Shown piece after piece: positions 36,493 to 44,964 of a DNA stretch of 64,000 nucleotides. How positions within the stretch are numbered: the first letter of the stretch is position 1; each line of letters starts with the position of its first letter. The notes beneath the pieces were generated by a model that saw nothing but the letters and a program-made list of their open reading frames with translations, had not been told where the DNA came from and made no database searches. Origin of the DNA: CAZYTM01 sp964649725 (GTDB lineage Bacteria; Desulfobacterota; Desulfuromonadia; Geobacterales; Geobacteraceae); contig CAZYTM010000001.1 in assembly GCA_964649725.1 (NCBI GenBank), forward strand, positions 124,001 through 188,000. Reading direction: 5' to 3'. Made by a program: the position numbers and the translations under genes.

Positions 36493-37638
36493 TTACCCGA
36501 AATATAGCACTTCTCCATGATATCCTGCCAGCAAAACCTTTATTTCCGGCCGGGTCGAGATATTTTTCGCCCCCTGTCTCACCCGCTGGCAGATCATTTC
36601 CAGCAGCAGCGGATCGTAGCCGCTTGCCAACAGCACCTGTCGGGCCGTGTTGGCAGCACCGGCCGATGTTGCCAGCGCTGCCGTCCGCTGGTCAGCGGCG
36701 AGCCAGCCGGCCAGCATCTGCAGGTCGAGCTGGGACGAGTTGACATGGGTCTGCTGATGCCCACAGGCTATCTTCAGCAGCTTGGCGAACTGACCGGCGA
36801 TGATCACCTGCCGCACCCCTTTACTGGCACAGGCACGCAGAGAGTGGCCGAAAAAATCCCCCATCATGACAAACGCCTCATCCTTGAGCTGTTCCCAGTT
36901 CCCTCTTCCCAGTTCCCTCTTCCCAGTTCCCAGTTCCCAGTTCCCAGTTCCCAGTTCCCTGTTCCCAAAATATCTTTGCGCCGCCAGTTCGCTGCTCCGC
37001 CCGGTGGCAAGGACCACCCTGTCACTGCCGCAGGCCAGCGCGACAGAGATGGCGGAATCGATGGTGTCGGTCCAGGCCTGGGCCGAGACCGGCCGGACAA
37101 TGCCGCTGGTGCCGAGGATGGAGAGGCCACCGATGATGCCGAGCCTTTCGTTGAGGGTCTTTCTCGCCCGCTCCTCACCGTCGGGGATGCTGATGGTCAC
37201 GTGAATCGGGAACGGGGAACGGGGAACGGGGAATACCTCGGCAATCGCTGTTTCGATCATCTGCCGCGGCACCGGGTTGATGGCCCATTCGCCGGGTGGT
37301 ATAGCCAACCCCGGCTTGGTCACCCGGCCGATGCCCCTACCGCCGCTGATGATAACGGCCGGCTCCCCCTTGCCCGGGGCGAGCTCCAGCCTGGCGTGGA
37401 TCGCCGCACCGTTGGTGATATCCGGGTCGTCGCCCGCATCCTTGACGACAAAACAGCTGGCCGAAGCGACACTGAACTCCTGCCCCTGCAGCTGGAACCT
37501 GACCTGCTCGCCAAACGGCAGGGTGATCTCTACCGCGCTGATGCTCCGCTGCTCGCGCAACATCAGCGCCGCACCTTTGGCAGCTGCCGCAGCACAGGCG
37601 CCGGTAGTATAGCCGTAGCGTAGCGACCGCCTGGACAT
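36493..37638 (-). CDS. cbiD: Cobalt-precorrin-5B C1-methyltransferase, carrying heptad-repeat insertions
   Basis: This 381-aa protein adds the C1 methyl group in the anaerobic pathway. The N-terminus LRYGYTTGACAAAAAKGA and later GGRGIGRVTKPGLAIPPGEWAINP are diagnostic. Two stretches are foreign to the family. FPVPRSPFP (about residues 136-144) and an ELGTGNWELGTGKREL run (about 225-248) are both encoded by 7-base tandem repeats. Both keep the frame, so the protein may still work with surface loops enlarged. It starts 4 bases after the FMN split-barrel gene. Confidence 0.9.
   Translation of the reverse strand: MSRRSLRYGYTTGACAAAAAKGAALMLREQRSISAVEITLPFGEQVRFQLQGQEFSVASASCFVVKDAGDDPDITNGAAIHARLELAPGKGEPAVIISGGRGIGRVTKPGLAIPPGEWAINPVPRQMIETAIAEVFPVPRSPFPIHVTISIPDGEERARKTLNERLGIIGGLSILGTSGIVRPVSAQAWTDTIDSAISVALACGSDRVVLATGRSSELAAQRYFGNRELGTGNWELGTGKRELGRGNWEQLKDEAFVMMGDFFGHSLRACASKGVRQVIIAGQFAKLLKIACGHQQTHVNSSQLDLQMLAGWLAADQRTAALATSAGAANTARQVLLASGYDPLLLEMICQRVRQGAKNISTRPEIKVLLAGYHGEVLYFG
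36891..36967. repeat. Heptanucleotide tandem array inside cbiD
   Basis: Eleven 7-base units of the form (g/c)ttccc(a/t) run without interruption over 77 bases. They encode the Gly-Thr-Gly-Asn-Trp/Arg-Glu-Leu type heptapeptides of CbiD. Confidence 0.85.
37207..37234. repeat. Short heptanucleotide array inside cbiD
   Basis: Four units of (c/g)gggaa(c/t) lie in the opposite orientation to the larger array 240 bases away. They are translated as a Pro-rich loop. Confidence 0.7.
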
Positions 37639-37642
37639 ATAA

Positions 37643-38176
37643 TTATCCCAGCACTACCGGCAGCGGCCCGCCACCGGCAAGGAGCGCCAGGGCCTGCTCC
37701 CGCAGTTCGTCCTTCCCCAGGTCCTCTTTGCCGGAGAGTCCGTCGACTTCGATCCGGATGATGGCGGTCAAAGCAAGTTTCTCCTCCAGATAGGGGCCAT
37801 ACCCCCCCTCTGGCTGATATTTACGCAGTAGCGCATCGAGTGCTATCCGCCGCTCAGCCTCCTCTTCCACCACTTTGGCCCTCCCCCGGACGATGACGCT
37901 CCGGTAGAGATATTCGGCCCGGCAGGGGTTCTCTGCCACCCCTTTGACGTAGGCGATCGGCAGGTCGACCTCGAAACAGACCCGCGGGTCGCGGCGGATA
38001 TCGTCCAGCTTCTCCCCCTGCCGGGCTGAGTGGAAATAGAGCCGCCCCTCGTAATAGGCGAAGTTGAGCGGCTTGACCATCGGCCAGCCGTCCGGCCCTA
38101 TGGTGCCTAGCCGGCCGACCGGCGCACTCTCCAGCAGGCCGATGATGACCGCCGGGTCGGTGATCTTCTTGTTCAT
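37643..38176 (-). CDS. FMN-binding split-barrel (PNPOx-like) protein in the cobalamin operon
   Basis: This 177-aa protein has the pyridoxamine-phosphate-oxidase-like fold: GRLGTIGPDGWPMVKPLNF, GRLYFHSARQGEKLDDIRRDPRVCF and YRSVIVRGRAKVVEE. Such proteins bind FMN and reduce varied substrates. The ATG overlaps the cbiC stop (ATGA). Its place between cbiC and cbiD suggests a reductive step in corrin synthesis, for example cobalt reduction or the missing precorrin-6A reduction; that is inference from context only. Confidence 0.75.
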   Translation of the reverse strand: MNKKITDPAVIIGLLESAPVGRLGTIGPDGWPMVKPLNFAYYEGRLYFHSARQGEKLDDIRRDPRVCFEVDLPIAYVKGVAENPCRAEYLYRSVIVRGRAKVVEEEAERRIALDALLRKYQPEGGYGPYLEEKLALTAIIRIEVDGLSGKEDLGKDELREQALALLAGGGPLPVVLG

Positions 38177-38832
38177 CTTACGCATCCTGACACCCCTTCT
38201 TCCGCCATTATCAATAGCGCATTCAGCACTGCGGCCGCCACGTTCGACCCACCCTTGCGGCCGCGACAGGTGATGAAGGGCAGTTCCGGACAGTGCTCCT
38301 CCATCGCCAGCAGCTCCTCCTTGCTCTCTGCTGCGCCGACAAAACCTACCGGCAGGCCGACGATCAGTTCCGGGCGAAGCCCCTCCTCCCGGACCAGCCG
38401 GAGCAGCTCGAAGAGAGCGGTCGGGGCATTGCCGATAACGAAGATGCCGTTACCTGGATCACCCCCACCCTTGCGCATCGCCAGCAACGAGCGGGTCACC
38501 CCCTGTTCTCTGGACAGCTGCGCCACCTCCGGGTCGGCCACGAAACAGCTGGCAGTGATGCCGAACTTTGCCAGCCGCGGCTTGGCGATACCGGCCAGCG
38601 CCATGGTGGTGTCGGTCACTATGCCGCGCCCCGACTGCAGCGCCCTGATCCCGTCTGCCAGAGCAGTTCGGGAGAAGACCATGGTCCGGGCATAGTCGAA
38701 GTCGGCGCTGGTATGGATGACCCGCCGTACCACCGGCCATTCGGCGCTCGACCAGGGGTGGTCACCCACCTCGGCATCGATGATGGCGAACGAGCCGGCC
38801 TCGATCTCCTCAGGGCGCATCTCCACTGACAT
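38173..38832 (-). CDS. cbiC: Cobalt-precorrin-8 methylmutase
   Basis: This 219-aa enzyme moves the C11 methyl to C12, forming cobyrinic acid. The catalytic His40 lies in RRVIHTSADFDY. ADGIRAL, IVTDTTMALAGI and GLPVGFVGAAESKE are family signatures. The ATG at 38832 overlaps the cbiX stop (TGATG); a GTG three codons earlier is the alternative. Confidence 0.93.
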   Translation of the reverse strand: MSVEMRPEEIEAGSFAIIDAEVGDHPWSSAEWPVVRRVIHTSADFDYARTMVFSRTALADGIRALQSGRGIVTDTTMALAGIAKPRLAKFGITASCFVADPEVAQLSREQGVTRSLLAMRKGGGDPGNGIFVIGNAPTALFELLRLVREEGLRPELIVGLPVGFVGAAESKEELLAMEEHCPELPFITCRGRKGGSNVAAAVLNALLIMAEEGVSGCVR

Positions 38833-39215
38833 CAGTGCCACCCGGTCCCGGCAAGCCCTTCGGCGATCCGCTCCACCACCACTTCGGCCAGCTTACGGTG
38901 GACCCCGAGATGCCCCCCCATGGCAAACTCCACCTGGGGATAACGCTGCTTTGCCGCAGCCATCTCTTCTGGCAGGTCCTCTCTCACATGGGCGCCGACA
39001 AAGAGAAAATAGGGGAGCAGCAGGATCCGCCCCGCCCCTTTTGCCACACAGCTGTCGATCCCCTGCTGGATATTGGGGAGATGCTGCTCCCGGTAGGAGA
39101 CCTCGACTATCTCATAGCCGGTCAGCTGCTGCACCATGGCAGCCACCTCCCGGACTGCATCATTGGCCTCTGCAATGCGGCTGCCATGGGCCATCAACAG
39201 TATTGCTGTCTGCAT
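38832..39215 (-). CDS. cbiX: Sirohydrochlorin cobaltochelatase, short form
   Basis: This 127-aa protein is the small CbiX type that inserts cobalt as a homodimer. Metal-binding histidines are His10 (LLMAHGSR) and His76 (LFVGAHVRED). The family's usual C-terminal His-rich stretch is absent. The ATG at 39215 has AGGAG six bases upstream; a TTG two codons earlier is less likely. Confidence 0.9.
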   Translation of the reverse strand: MQTAILLMAHGSRIAEANDAVREVAAMVQQLTGYEIVEVSYREQHLPNIQQGIDSCVAKGAGRILLLPYFLFVGAHVREDLPEEMAAAKQRYPQVEFAMGGHLGVHRKLAEVVVERIAEGLAGTGWH

Positions 39216-39245
39216 CTGCAACTCCTTTTTACAGCTATAATCATA

Positions 39246-40088
39246 TTATCTCTGCTCATCCAGCAGCGCCAAGATCTCCCGCCGCGCCGCACCGATGGTG
39301 AGGGGGAGACGGTTGAATGGCAGCCGGTCCTCCTCTTTGAGCTGCTGGATCAGCTGGGCAATCTGCGGCAGACGGAGCTTGACACTCTCCATCGGTTCGG
39401 CCGCGGTAAAGACCTCCTCCGGCGTCCCGCCACGGACCAGCCGACCCTTGCTCAGAATATGCAGGCGGTGGAGAAATAACGGCACCAGATCGACGCTGTG
39501 GGTCGCCATTACCACGGTCACCCCTTTATCCTTGTTGAGCTGCAGCAACAGCTCCATCATCCGGTACTCCCCCATCGGGTCGAGTCCGGCGGTCGGCTCG
39601 TCGAGCAGCAGTATCTCGTGCCCCATGGCGAGCAGTCCGGCGATGCAGACCCGCTTCTTCTGGCCGAAGCTCAGGGCGTGGATATTCTTGCCGGCATACT
39701 CGGCCATCTCCACGTTTGCCAGAGCGCTCTCCACGCGGCTGGTCACCTCCCATTCGGCAAAACCCATATTGCGCGGGCCAAAGGCGACATCCTCGAAGAC
39801 CGTCTGGGCGAAGAGCTGGTCGTCCGGATTCTGGAAGACCAGACCGACCTTCCGGTAGATGTCGCGGGGGTGGAGCCGGCGCAGATCATGCCCGTCCAGC
39901 AGCACCTGACCGTGGATATCCTTGACCAGCCCATCCATCACCTTGAGCAGGGTGGTCTTACCCGAACCGTTGGCCCCCAGGATGCCGCAGAACTCGCCAC
40001 TGGCGACCTCCAGCTGGATGTCAGCCAGCGCTACCGTGCCGTCGGGGTAGCTGAACTGCTCGATATTTACTGCCAGCCGGATTGACAA
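39246..40088 (-). CDS. cbiO: Cobalt ECF transporter ATPase
   Basis: This 280-aa ABC ATPase has Walker A GANGSGKTTL, Q-loop FQNPDDQLF, signature ALSFGQKKRVCIAG and Walker B ILLLDEPTAGLDP. It energises cobalt uptake with CbiM(N) and CbiQ, whose genes lie immediately upstream. The predicted start is a TTG one base after the cbiQ stop. Confidence 0.93.
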   Translation of the reverse strand: MSIRLAVNIEQFSYPDGTVALADIQLEVASGEFCGILGANGSGKTTLLKVMDGLVKDIHGQVLLDGHDLRRLHPRDIYRKVGLVFQNPDDQLFAQTVFEDVAFGPRNMGFAEWEVTSRVESALANVEMAEYAGKNIHALSFGQKKRVCIAGLLAMGHEILLLDEPTAGLDPMGEYRMMELLLQLNKDKGVTVVMATHSVDLVPLFLHRLHILSKGRLVRGGTPEEVFTAAEPMESVKLRLPQIAQLIQQLKEEDRLPFNRLPLTIGAARREILALLDEQR

Positions 40089-40089
40089 T

Positions 40090-40860
40090 TCAGATCACCT
40101 GCCAGAATAGACCTATCACCAGTACGATCGAGAGAGCGGCCAGCACCTCGCCGCAACGGAGCTGCCGCTGCTGCAAAAGCGGCAGCTGGCCGTCGTACCC
40201 CCGTTGCACCATGGCCGTGGTGATCGCCTGGCTGTTGTCGAACGCCTTTATCACCAGCGCCCCGGCCAATGTGCCGAATGACCTCAGGCCGCGCCTGTAG
40301 CCATCATAGCCGAGCCGGTTCTTTTGCGCTGCGTAGACCACCTGGGCGTCGTCAAAGAGGAGGAAGAGGTAGCGCCAGGCGAACATGGTCACCTCGATGA
40401 AACCTGTCGGGACGCGGAGCCAGGCGAGGGCCGCCATGATCTCCGTAAAGGGGGTGGTAAACCCTACCAGCGCCACCACTGTAACCCCGCCGGCAATCCG
40501 GCTGGCGATCAGCAACCCCTCCAGCAGTCCGTCCGAATGCCCCGTCACTTCCCAGCCGAAGATGGAGAGGGTAAAGAGCGGTAGCTTGCCGGCAAAGAAG
40601 AGCTTGAGCAGCACCACCAGCAGGGCGATAAAGACCGGCTCGGCAAAACGGATGAGCAGCAGGCGCGGTCGCACCCCGACGGAGAGACTGAGCATGGCGC
40701 AGAGGAGCGCTGTCAGCAGGGGGAAGGTGAGGCTTTTGCTGCTTATCACCATCACCAGTAGAGCCAGGGCAGCGATCAGCTTCAGGCGCGGGTCGAGCCT
40801 GGTCAATCGGTGCGGCAACGGAGCATATTTAAAATTATTGATATGGTGCATGGCGCTCAT
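40090..40860 (-). CDS. cbiQ: Cobalt ECF transporter transmembrane protein
   Basis: This 256-aa membrane protein has five to six hydrophobic helices, an RLTRLDPRLKLIAALAL N-terminus, and the cytoplasmic coupling motifs around AAQKNRLGYDGYRRGLRS, where A-rich/RG sequences contact CbiO. The ATG at 40860 overlaps the cbiM stop (TGATG); the longer in-frame start lies inside cbiM. Confidence 0.92.
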   Translation of the reverse strand: MSAMHHINNFKYAPLPHRLTRLDPRLKLIAALALLVMVISSKSLTFPLLTALLCAMLSLSVGVRPRLLLIRFAEPVFIALLVVLLKLFFAGKLPLFTLSIFGWEVTGHSDGLLEGLLIASRIAGGVTVVALVGFTTPFTEIMAALAWLRVPTGFIEVTMFAWRYLFLLFDDAQVVYAAQKNRLGYDGYRRGLRSFGTLAGALVIKAFDNSQAITTAMVQRGYDGQLPLLQQRQLRCGEVLAALSIVLVIGLFWQVI

Positions 40861-41924
40861 CAGCTCTTCTCGCTCTCGGTGCTCCTCTTTTTCAGAGCTC
40901 TTTCGCTCACCAGCATCCGCCACCAGTAGCCGGCGGCAAAGCCACCCAGAGCGCCGGCGACCAGGAAGGCGAAGAGCTGGGCATCCCCCTCCAGACCGGG
41001 CAGTCGCCTCTCCTGCCGGCCATGCTCGGCAGCGATCCTCTTTACCACCGACTCATCCACCCCGGGCCATTTTTCCGCAGCGACAACCGGCAGCGGCGCA
41101 GAGGAGAGCAGACCGCAGACCAGGAGCAGCGCTGCAACCTTTCCAACGACTCCCTGTCCCCCGTTCCCTGTCCCCCGTTCCCTGTTCCCTGTTCCCTGTT
41201 CCCTCTTCCCGGTAATATTCAGCTTCACCAGCAGGTCGGGGCGCTTGCGGGAGAGGAGCAGCACCATCCCTGCCGTCATCCCCCCTTCCAGGATGCCGAG
41301 TGGGAGCTGGGTCGGGATGAAGGCGGCTATAATCTGCCAGAGTAGCGGGAGGAACTGCGCATCACCGCGGATACCAGCGGCGAGTTCCACTGAAGTGGCA
41401 AGATAGGTGGCCCAGTCGGTCAGCAGTCCGGCCATGAAGCCGGCCACCGCCAGATTCGCCCCCACCCCCCTGAGCCCACGGAATACAGCCCATCCGGCAA
41501 AAGAGCCGACCAGCCCCATGGAGACGATATCGGCACCCCAGGTGGAAAGACCGCCATGGGCCAGAAACAGGGCCTGAATGAGGAGCGCCACGGCAGAGAT
41601 GAGGATGCTGACCAGCGGGCCGACCAGAATCGCAGCGATAGCCGTACCGCACGGGTGGGAGCAGGTCCCGGCTGTCGGCACCGGTATCGGCATGCAGGAG
41701 ATGATAAAGACCACCGCTGCCATCAGTCCGACCAGGGGCTTGAAGGAGAGCTCCTCCCTGGCAATGGCGTTCATCCGCTGCACCCCGAGCGCCACAAAGG
41801 GGAGCGCCACGACAGCCCAGAGGGTCGCCCAGGGGAGGGGGAGGATCCCCTCGGCGATGTGCATGGCCTGGGCCGGGCCGGCCATGACCAGGAGAAACAG
41901 GGATGTCAGTGATACTCTCTTCAT
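40860..41924 (-). CDS. cbiMN: CbiM-CbiN fusion, cobalt ECF transporter substrate-binding subunit
   Basis: This is a 354-aa product. Residues 1-about 235 are CbiM: a cleavable leader, then mature MHIAEGILP, whose N-terminal Met-His ligates cobalt; later GTCSHPCGTAIAA is conserved. About residues 262-354 form CbiN, with WPGVDESVVKRIAAEHG and a C-terminal helix. Between them, about residues 239-259 consist of a GTGNRERGTGN-type repeat encoded by a heptanucleotide array. The repeat thus sits exactly at the domain junction, where an extra 21 residues would be tolerated. Confidence 0.92.
   Translation of the reverse strand: MKRVSLTSLFLLVMAGPAQAMHIAEGILPLPWATLWAVVALPFVALGVQRMNAIAREELSFKPLVGLMAAVVFIISCMPIPVPTAGTCSHPCGTAIAAILVGPLVSILISAVALLIQALFLAHGGLSTWGADIVSMGLVGSFAGWAVFRGLRGVGANLAVAGFMAGLLTDWATYLATSVELAAGIRGDAQFLPLLWQIIAAFIPTQLPLGILEGGMTAGMVLLLSRKRPDLLVKLNITGKREQGTGNRERGTGNGGQGVVGKVAALLLVCGLLSSAPLPVVAAEKWPGVDESVVKRIAAEHGRQERRLPGLEGDAQLFAFLVAGALGGFAAGYWWRMLVSERALKKRSTESEKS
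41149..41211. repeat. Heptanucleotide tandem array at the CbiM/CbiN junction
   Basis: Nine units of seven bases (mostly gttccct, with gtccccc variants) span exactly 63 bases, a multiple of three. They encode 21 residues of Gly-Thr-Gly-Asn-Arg-Glu type. Confidence 0.85.
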
Positions 41925-42040
41925 TGCTACCTCAAAACTTATTTTACCGCAGAGGAGTCAGGTTAAAGCAGCGGAGAACAACCGGCAAAATCCCATAATC
42001 GAATACCAGCCACCTTCACGGGCCGATCCGAGTCGGGTTT

Positions 42041-43444
42041 TCAAATTGTTGCTCCTTTTCTATATTTCCGGCAACTCGCCACCAGCGCCGGGGCGATATC
42101 CCGATTACTGCCGAAATGGAGATGGATATAGGAGGCGAGGCAGTTCTGCTGCCGGAACCCCTCCTCCCCCAGCACCACCCCTGGCCGGCTGACCTGGTAA
42201 CAACGCGGGATCTTGACCGGCATCCCGTCCATCTCCGAATAGTGGAACTCATGCCCCCGGGCGACCGCGCCGCGCCGGCCGATGATGGTGTTGGCGAGCA
42301 GCTCCACCTCCCGGTAGCCGAGCGCCTTGCGCTTTTTGAGCAGGCGGGTCGAGACCGGAAAGATGCCGACCATCTCATGTCTGATCGGCAGTTTGATATG
42401 CTGTTCGACGATCACCTGGCTGAGATAGATGAAACCGCCGCACTCTGCATAGACCGGCATGCCATCGGTGATTGCGCCCCTGATAGCCCTGCGTAGCTGC
42501 AGGTTGGCAGCCAGAGTCTCTGCATGCAGCTCCGGATACCCCCCGGGGAGATAGATGCCGGCGCAACCGGCCGGCAGGTCGCTGTCACGCAGCGGCGAAA
42601 AATAGACCAGTTCAGCCCCCGCCTCCTGCAGCAGCCGCAGGTTGTCCTCATAGACGAAACAGAATGCCTCGTCGCGGGCTATTGCCAGCCGCACCGGCGA
42701 CCCTGCCGACCGGCCGGACTGCCGGCCGCCGGTAAAGGGGAGGGGCTGGTCGAGCCAGTGGGGGGTGCTCACCGCCCAGATCAGGCCGAGATCGACATTC
42801 GCCCGGACGACCTCGGCCAGGTGATCGAGAAACCCGGGGGGGAGCGACTGCTCTTCAGCCGTCAGCAGCCCCAGATGGCGGGATGGTATCTGCAGCTGCT
42901 CATCGCGGGGGATGCACCCCAGCACCCTGACACCCCCTGCCAGTGACTCCACAGCCTCGCGGAGCAACCGGCCATGGCTTTCGCTCGCCACATTGTTGAA
43001 GATAACCCCGGCTATCTTCACCTGCGGGTCAAACTCGGCAAACCCCTTGACCAGTGCAGCGACACTGCGCGACTGCCCCTTGCCGTCCACCACCAGGATC
43101 ACCGGCGAGCCGGTCAGCTTGGCGATCTGGGCGGTGCTGCCAGCCTCCCCCTGGCCGCCGATGCCGTCGAAGAGCCCCATCACCCCTTCGATGACCGCTA
43201 TGTCAGCCTCGGCCGAGTGGCGGGCGAATGTCTCCCTGACAAAGTCCGGGGTACATATCCAGCCATCCAGGTTGACCGACGGGCGGCCGGTCGCCAGCCT
43301 ATGGTAGCCGGGATCGATGAAATCAGGTCCGACCTTGAACGGCGCGACCTTTAGCCCACGCAACCGCAGGCTGGCCATGATGCCGATAGTGACGGTAGTC
43401 TTGCCGGAACCGCTATGGGGTGCTGCTATGATGATCGATTTCAT
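42041..43444 (-). CDS. cbiA: Cobyrinate a,c-diamide synthase
   Basis: This 467-aa enzyme has a dethiobiotin-synthetase-like N-terminal domain (IIAAPHSGSGKTTVTIG P-loop, FKVGPDFIDPGYH). A class I glutaminase C-terminal domain carries the nucleophile Cys in YAECGGFIYLS. It amidates the a and c side chains using glutamine. It lies 19 bases after cobC; a 116-base gap without a recognised signal separates it from cbiM. Confidence 0.94.
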   Translation of the reverse strand: MKSIIIAAPHSGSGKTTVTIGIMASLRLRGLKVAPFKVGPDFIDPGYHRLATGRPSVNLDGWICTPDFVRETFARHSAEADIAVIEGVMGLFDGIGGQGEAGSTAQIAKLTGSPVILVVDGKGQSRSVAALVKGFAEFDPQVKIAGVIFNNVASESHGRLLREAVESLAGGVRVLGCIPRDEQLQIPSRHLGLLTAEEQSLPPGFLDHLAEVVRANVDLGLIWAVSTPHWLDQPLPFTGGRQSGRSAGSPVRLAIARDEAFCFVYEDNLRLLQEAGAELVYFSPLRDSDLPAGCAGIYLPGGYPELHAETLAANLQLRRAIRGAITDGMPVYAECGGFIYLSQVIVEQHIKLPIRHEMVGIFPVSTRLLKKRKALGYREVELLANTIIGRRGAVARGHEFHYSEMDGMPVKIPRCYQVSRPGVVLGEEGFRQQNCLASYIHLHFGSNRDIAPALVASCRKYRKGATI

Positions 43445-43463
43445 ACAGTCCTTTGCTCAGATC

Positions 43464-44066
43464 TTAACCGTTCAATAGTTTGACCACGCAGTTGCCGTCG
43501 GCAAAATAATCGATGATATTGAGGCAGCAGTAGTTCTGTTCGATATTGAAGAGCGCCGTAAGCGGCGCACCGATCGCCTCCAGCAGGACCACCCGGTTCA
43601 CCCCGCCATGCCCTACCACCAGCACCTCTTCCCCCCGGTGACGGGTGACGATCCGCTCGATGACCGGCATCACGCGCCGGCTTAGGTCAAGGAGACTCTC
43701 CCCTTCCGGCACCCGGTAATTGACGATATCCGCCAGTCGCGCCTGCCACTCCTGCGGGTATTCGGCCATCAACTCCTGCCAGCTCCTCCCCTCCCAGATA
43801 CCGATATTCAGCTCGCGCAGGTCGCTCTCCCGGACCGGCGTCACCCCCAGGTGGCTGCCAAGTATCCCGGCGCCCACAGTACAGCGGCTTAAGTCGCTGC
43901 TATAGCAAGCGGTGATCTTTGCTTCGCTGAAGCGCGGCTTCAGGGCATGGTACTGGGCCACCCCCCGCTCGCTCAGAGCTACGTCGGCGTGGCCGTTGTA
44001 GCGGGGTATCCCGGCCCCCTCCACCTCGCCATGGCGGATCAGATATATCCTGGTCTTTTCGGTCAT
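43464..44066 (-). CDS. cobC: Alpha-ribazole phosphatase (histidine phosphatase family)
   Basis: This 200-aa protein has the RHG catalytic motif (LIRHGEVEG, His12) and a second His in VVGHGGVNRV. It removes phosphate from alpha-ribazole phosphate or the cobalamin phosphate. Family members are broad, but operon context makes this role likely. It lies between cobS and cbiA. Confidence 0.88.
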   Translation of the reverse strand: MTEKTRIYLIRHGEVEGAGIPRYNGHADVALSERGVAQYHALKPRFSEAKITACYSSDLSRCTVGAGILGSHLGVTPVRESDLRELNIGIWEGRSWQELMAEYPQEWQARLADIVNYRVPEGESLLDLSRRVMPVIERIVTRHRGEEVLVVGHGGVNRVVLLEAIGAPLTALFNIEQNYCCLNIIDYFADGNCVVKLLNG

Positions 44067-44093
44067 CCGGTCATCTCCATCTTAAATTCTTGA

Positions 44094-44834
44094 CTAGATT
44101 CTTGCAAGAGCAAGCATAATCAGGAGGCAACAGATCTCCCCCAGTTCGCTGCCGCAGCCGATGATGTCGCCGGTGACCCCGCCGAGCCGGCGTTGCGACC
44201 AGCTCCGCACCCCCCAGGCAAGGAGCAGCACCCCAAGCGTGGCGTAGATACCCTTCAGACCGGCCAGCTGCCAGGCGAGCAGCAAGGTCATGCTAATGGC
44301 AGAAGCGAGCTGCACCCCCCCGGCGCCACTGATGAAAAGCACGCCAAGCCCGTCATTGCGGGCGCTGCCGGCACCGGCAGTGATCAGCACCTGGCCGCCC
44401 CGGGCAGCCATCGGGAAGAGGAGCAGTGCCGAATGCCTCATCTCCAGCGGCAAAGCGAGGAGCGCCTGGTACTTGAGGAGCAGGCCGAGCACCAGACCGA
44501 CCACGCCGACCGCACCGCTGCGGGAATCCTTCATCACCGCCAGGAAACGTTCTTTGTCCCCCCGCGCTGCCAGGCCGTCGCAGACATCCGCCAGCCCGTC
44601 GAGATGGAGCGCCCCGGTCACGATCGCCAGGGCGACGATGAGCAGCAGAGCCACCACCGACCAGGGGAGGAGCGGCGTCAACAGCCAGTCGAGACCGACC
44701 AGCAGCAGCCCGATCGTCACCCCGACCAGCGGGAAGAGCGCCATAGACCTCCCCAGGTCCTGCGCCGCACAGCGTACCTTGAACGGCAGCGGGATGATGG
44801 TGAGAAACTGTAGTGCGATGAAGTATAGTCGCAT
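44094..44834 (-). CDS. cobS: Adenosylcobinamide-GDP ribazoletransferase (cobalamin synthase)
   Basis: This 246-aa polytopic membrane protein joins adenosylcobinamide-GDP with alpha-ribazole. The conserved acidic segment ALHLDGLADVCDGLAARGDKERFLAVMKDSRSGAVGV is unmistakable (residues about 80-116), and GVTGDIIGCGSELGE is near the C-terminus. A heptad-repeat region lies immediately upstream. Confidence 0.94.
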   Translation of the reverse strand: MRLYFIALQFLTIIPLPFKVRCAAQDLGRSMALFPLVGVTIGLLLVGLDWLLTPLLPWSVVALLLIVALAIVTGALHLDGLADVCDGLAARGDKERFLAVMKDSRSGAVGVVGLVLGLLLKYQALLALPLEMRHSALLLFPMAARGGQVLITAGAGSARNDGLGVLFISGAGGVQLASAISMTLLLAWQLAGLKGIYATLGVLLLAWGVRSWSQRRLGGVTGDIIGCGSELGEICCLLIMLALARI

Positions 44835-44843
44835 ATCGGGGGC

Positions 44844-44957
44844 GGGGAACGGGGGACAGGGAACAGGGGACAGGGAACGGGAAAACTGCGTCTACTCCCT
44901 GTTACCTATTCCCTGTTACCTGTTCCCTTTTACCTATTCCCTATTACCTTATCCCTA
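44844..44957. repeat. Inverted heptanucleotide repeat region between cobT and cobS
   Basis: The left part has (a/g)gggaac and (a/g)ggggac units. After a short spacer (about 44884-44893) the right part has ttccctg/ttacct units in inverse orientation, so the two arms could form a long imperfect hairpin. It occupies nearly the whole gap between cobT and cobS. Confidence 0.7.
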
Positions 44958-44964
44958 CCTTTCT

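Noticed and set aside
36891..36967. CRISPR-like array in cbiD
   Set aside because: Units are 7 bases with no spacers, and no cas genes are present; it is a simple tandem array.
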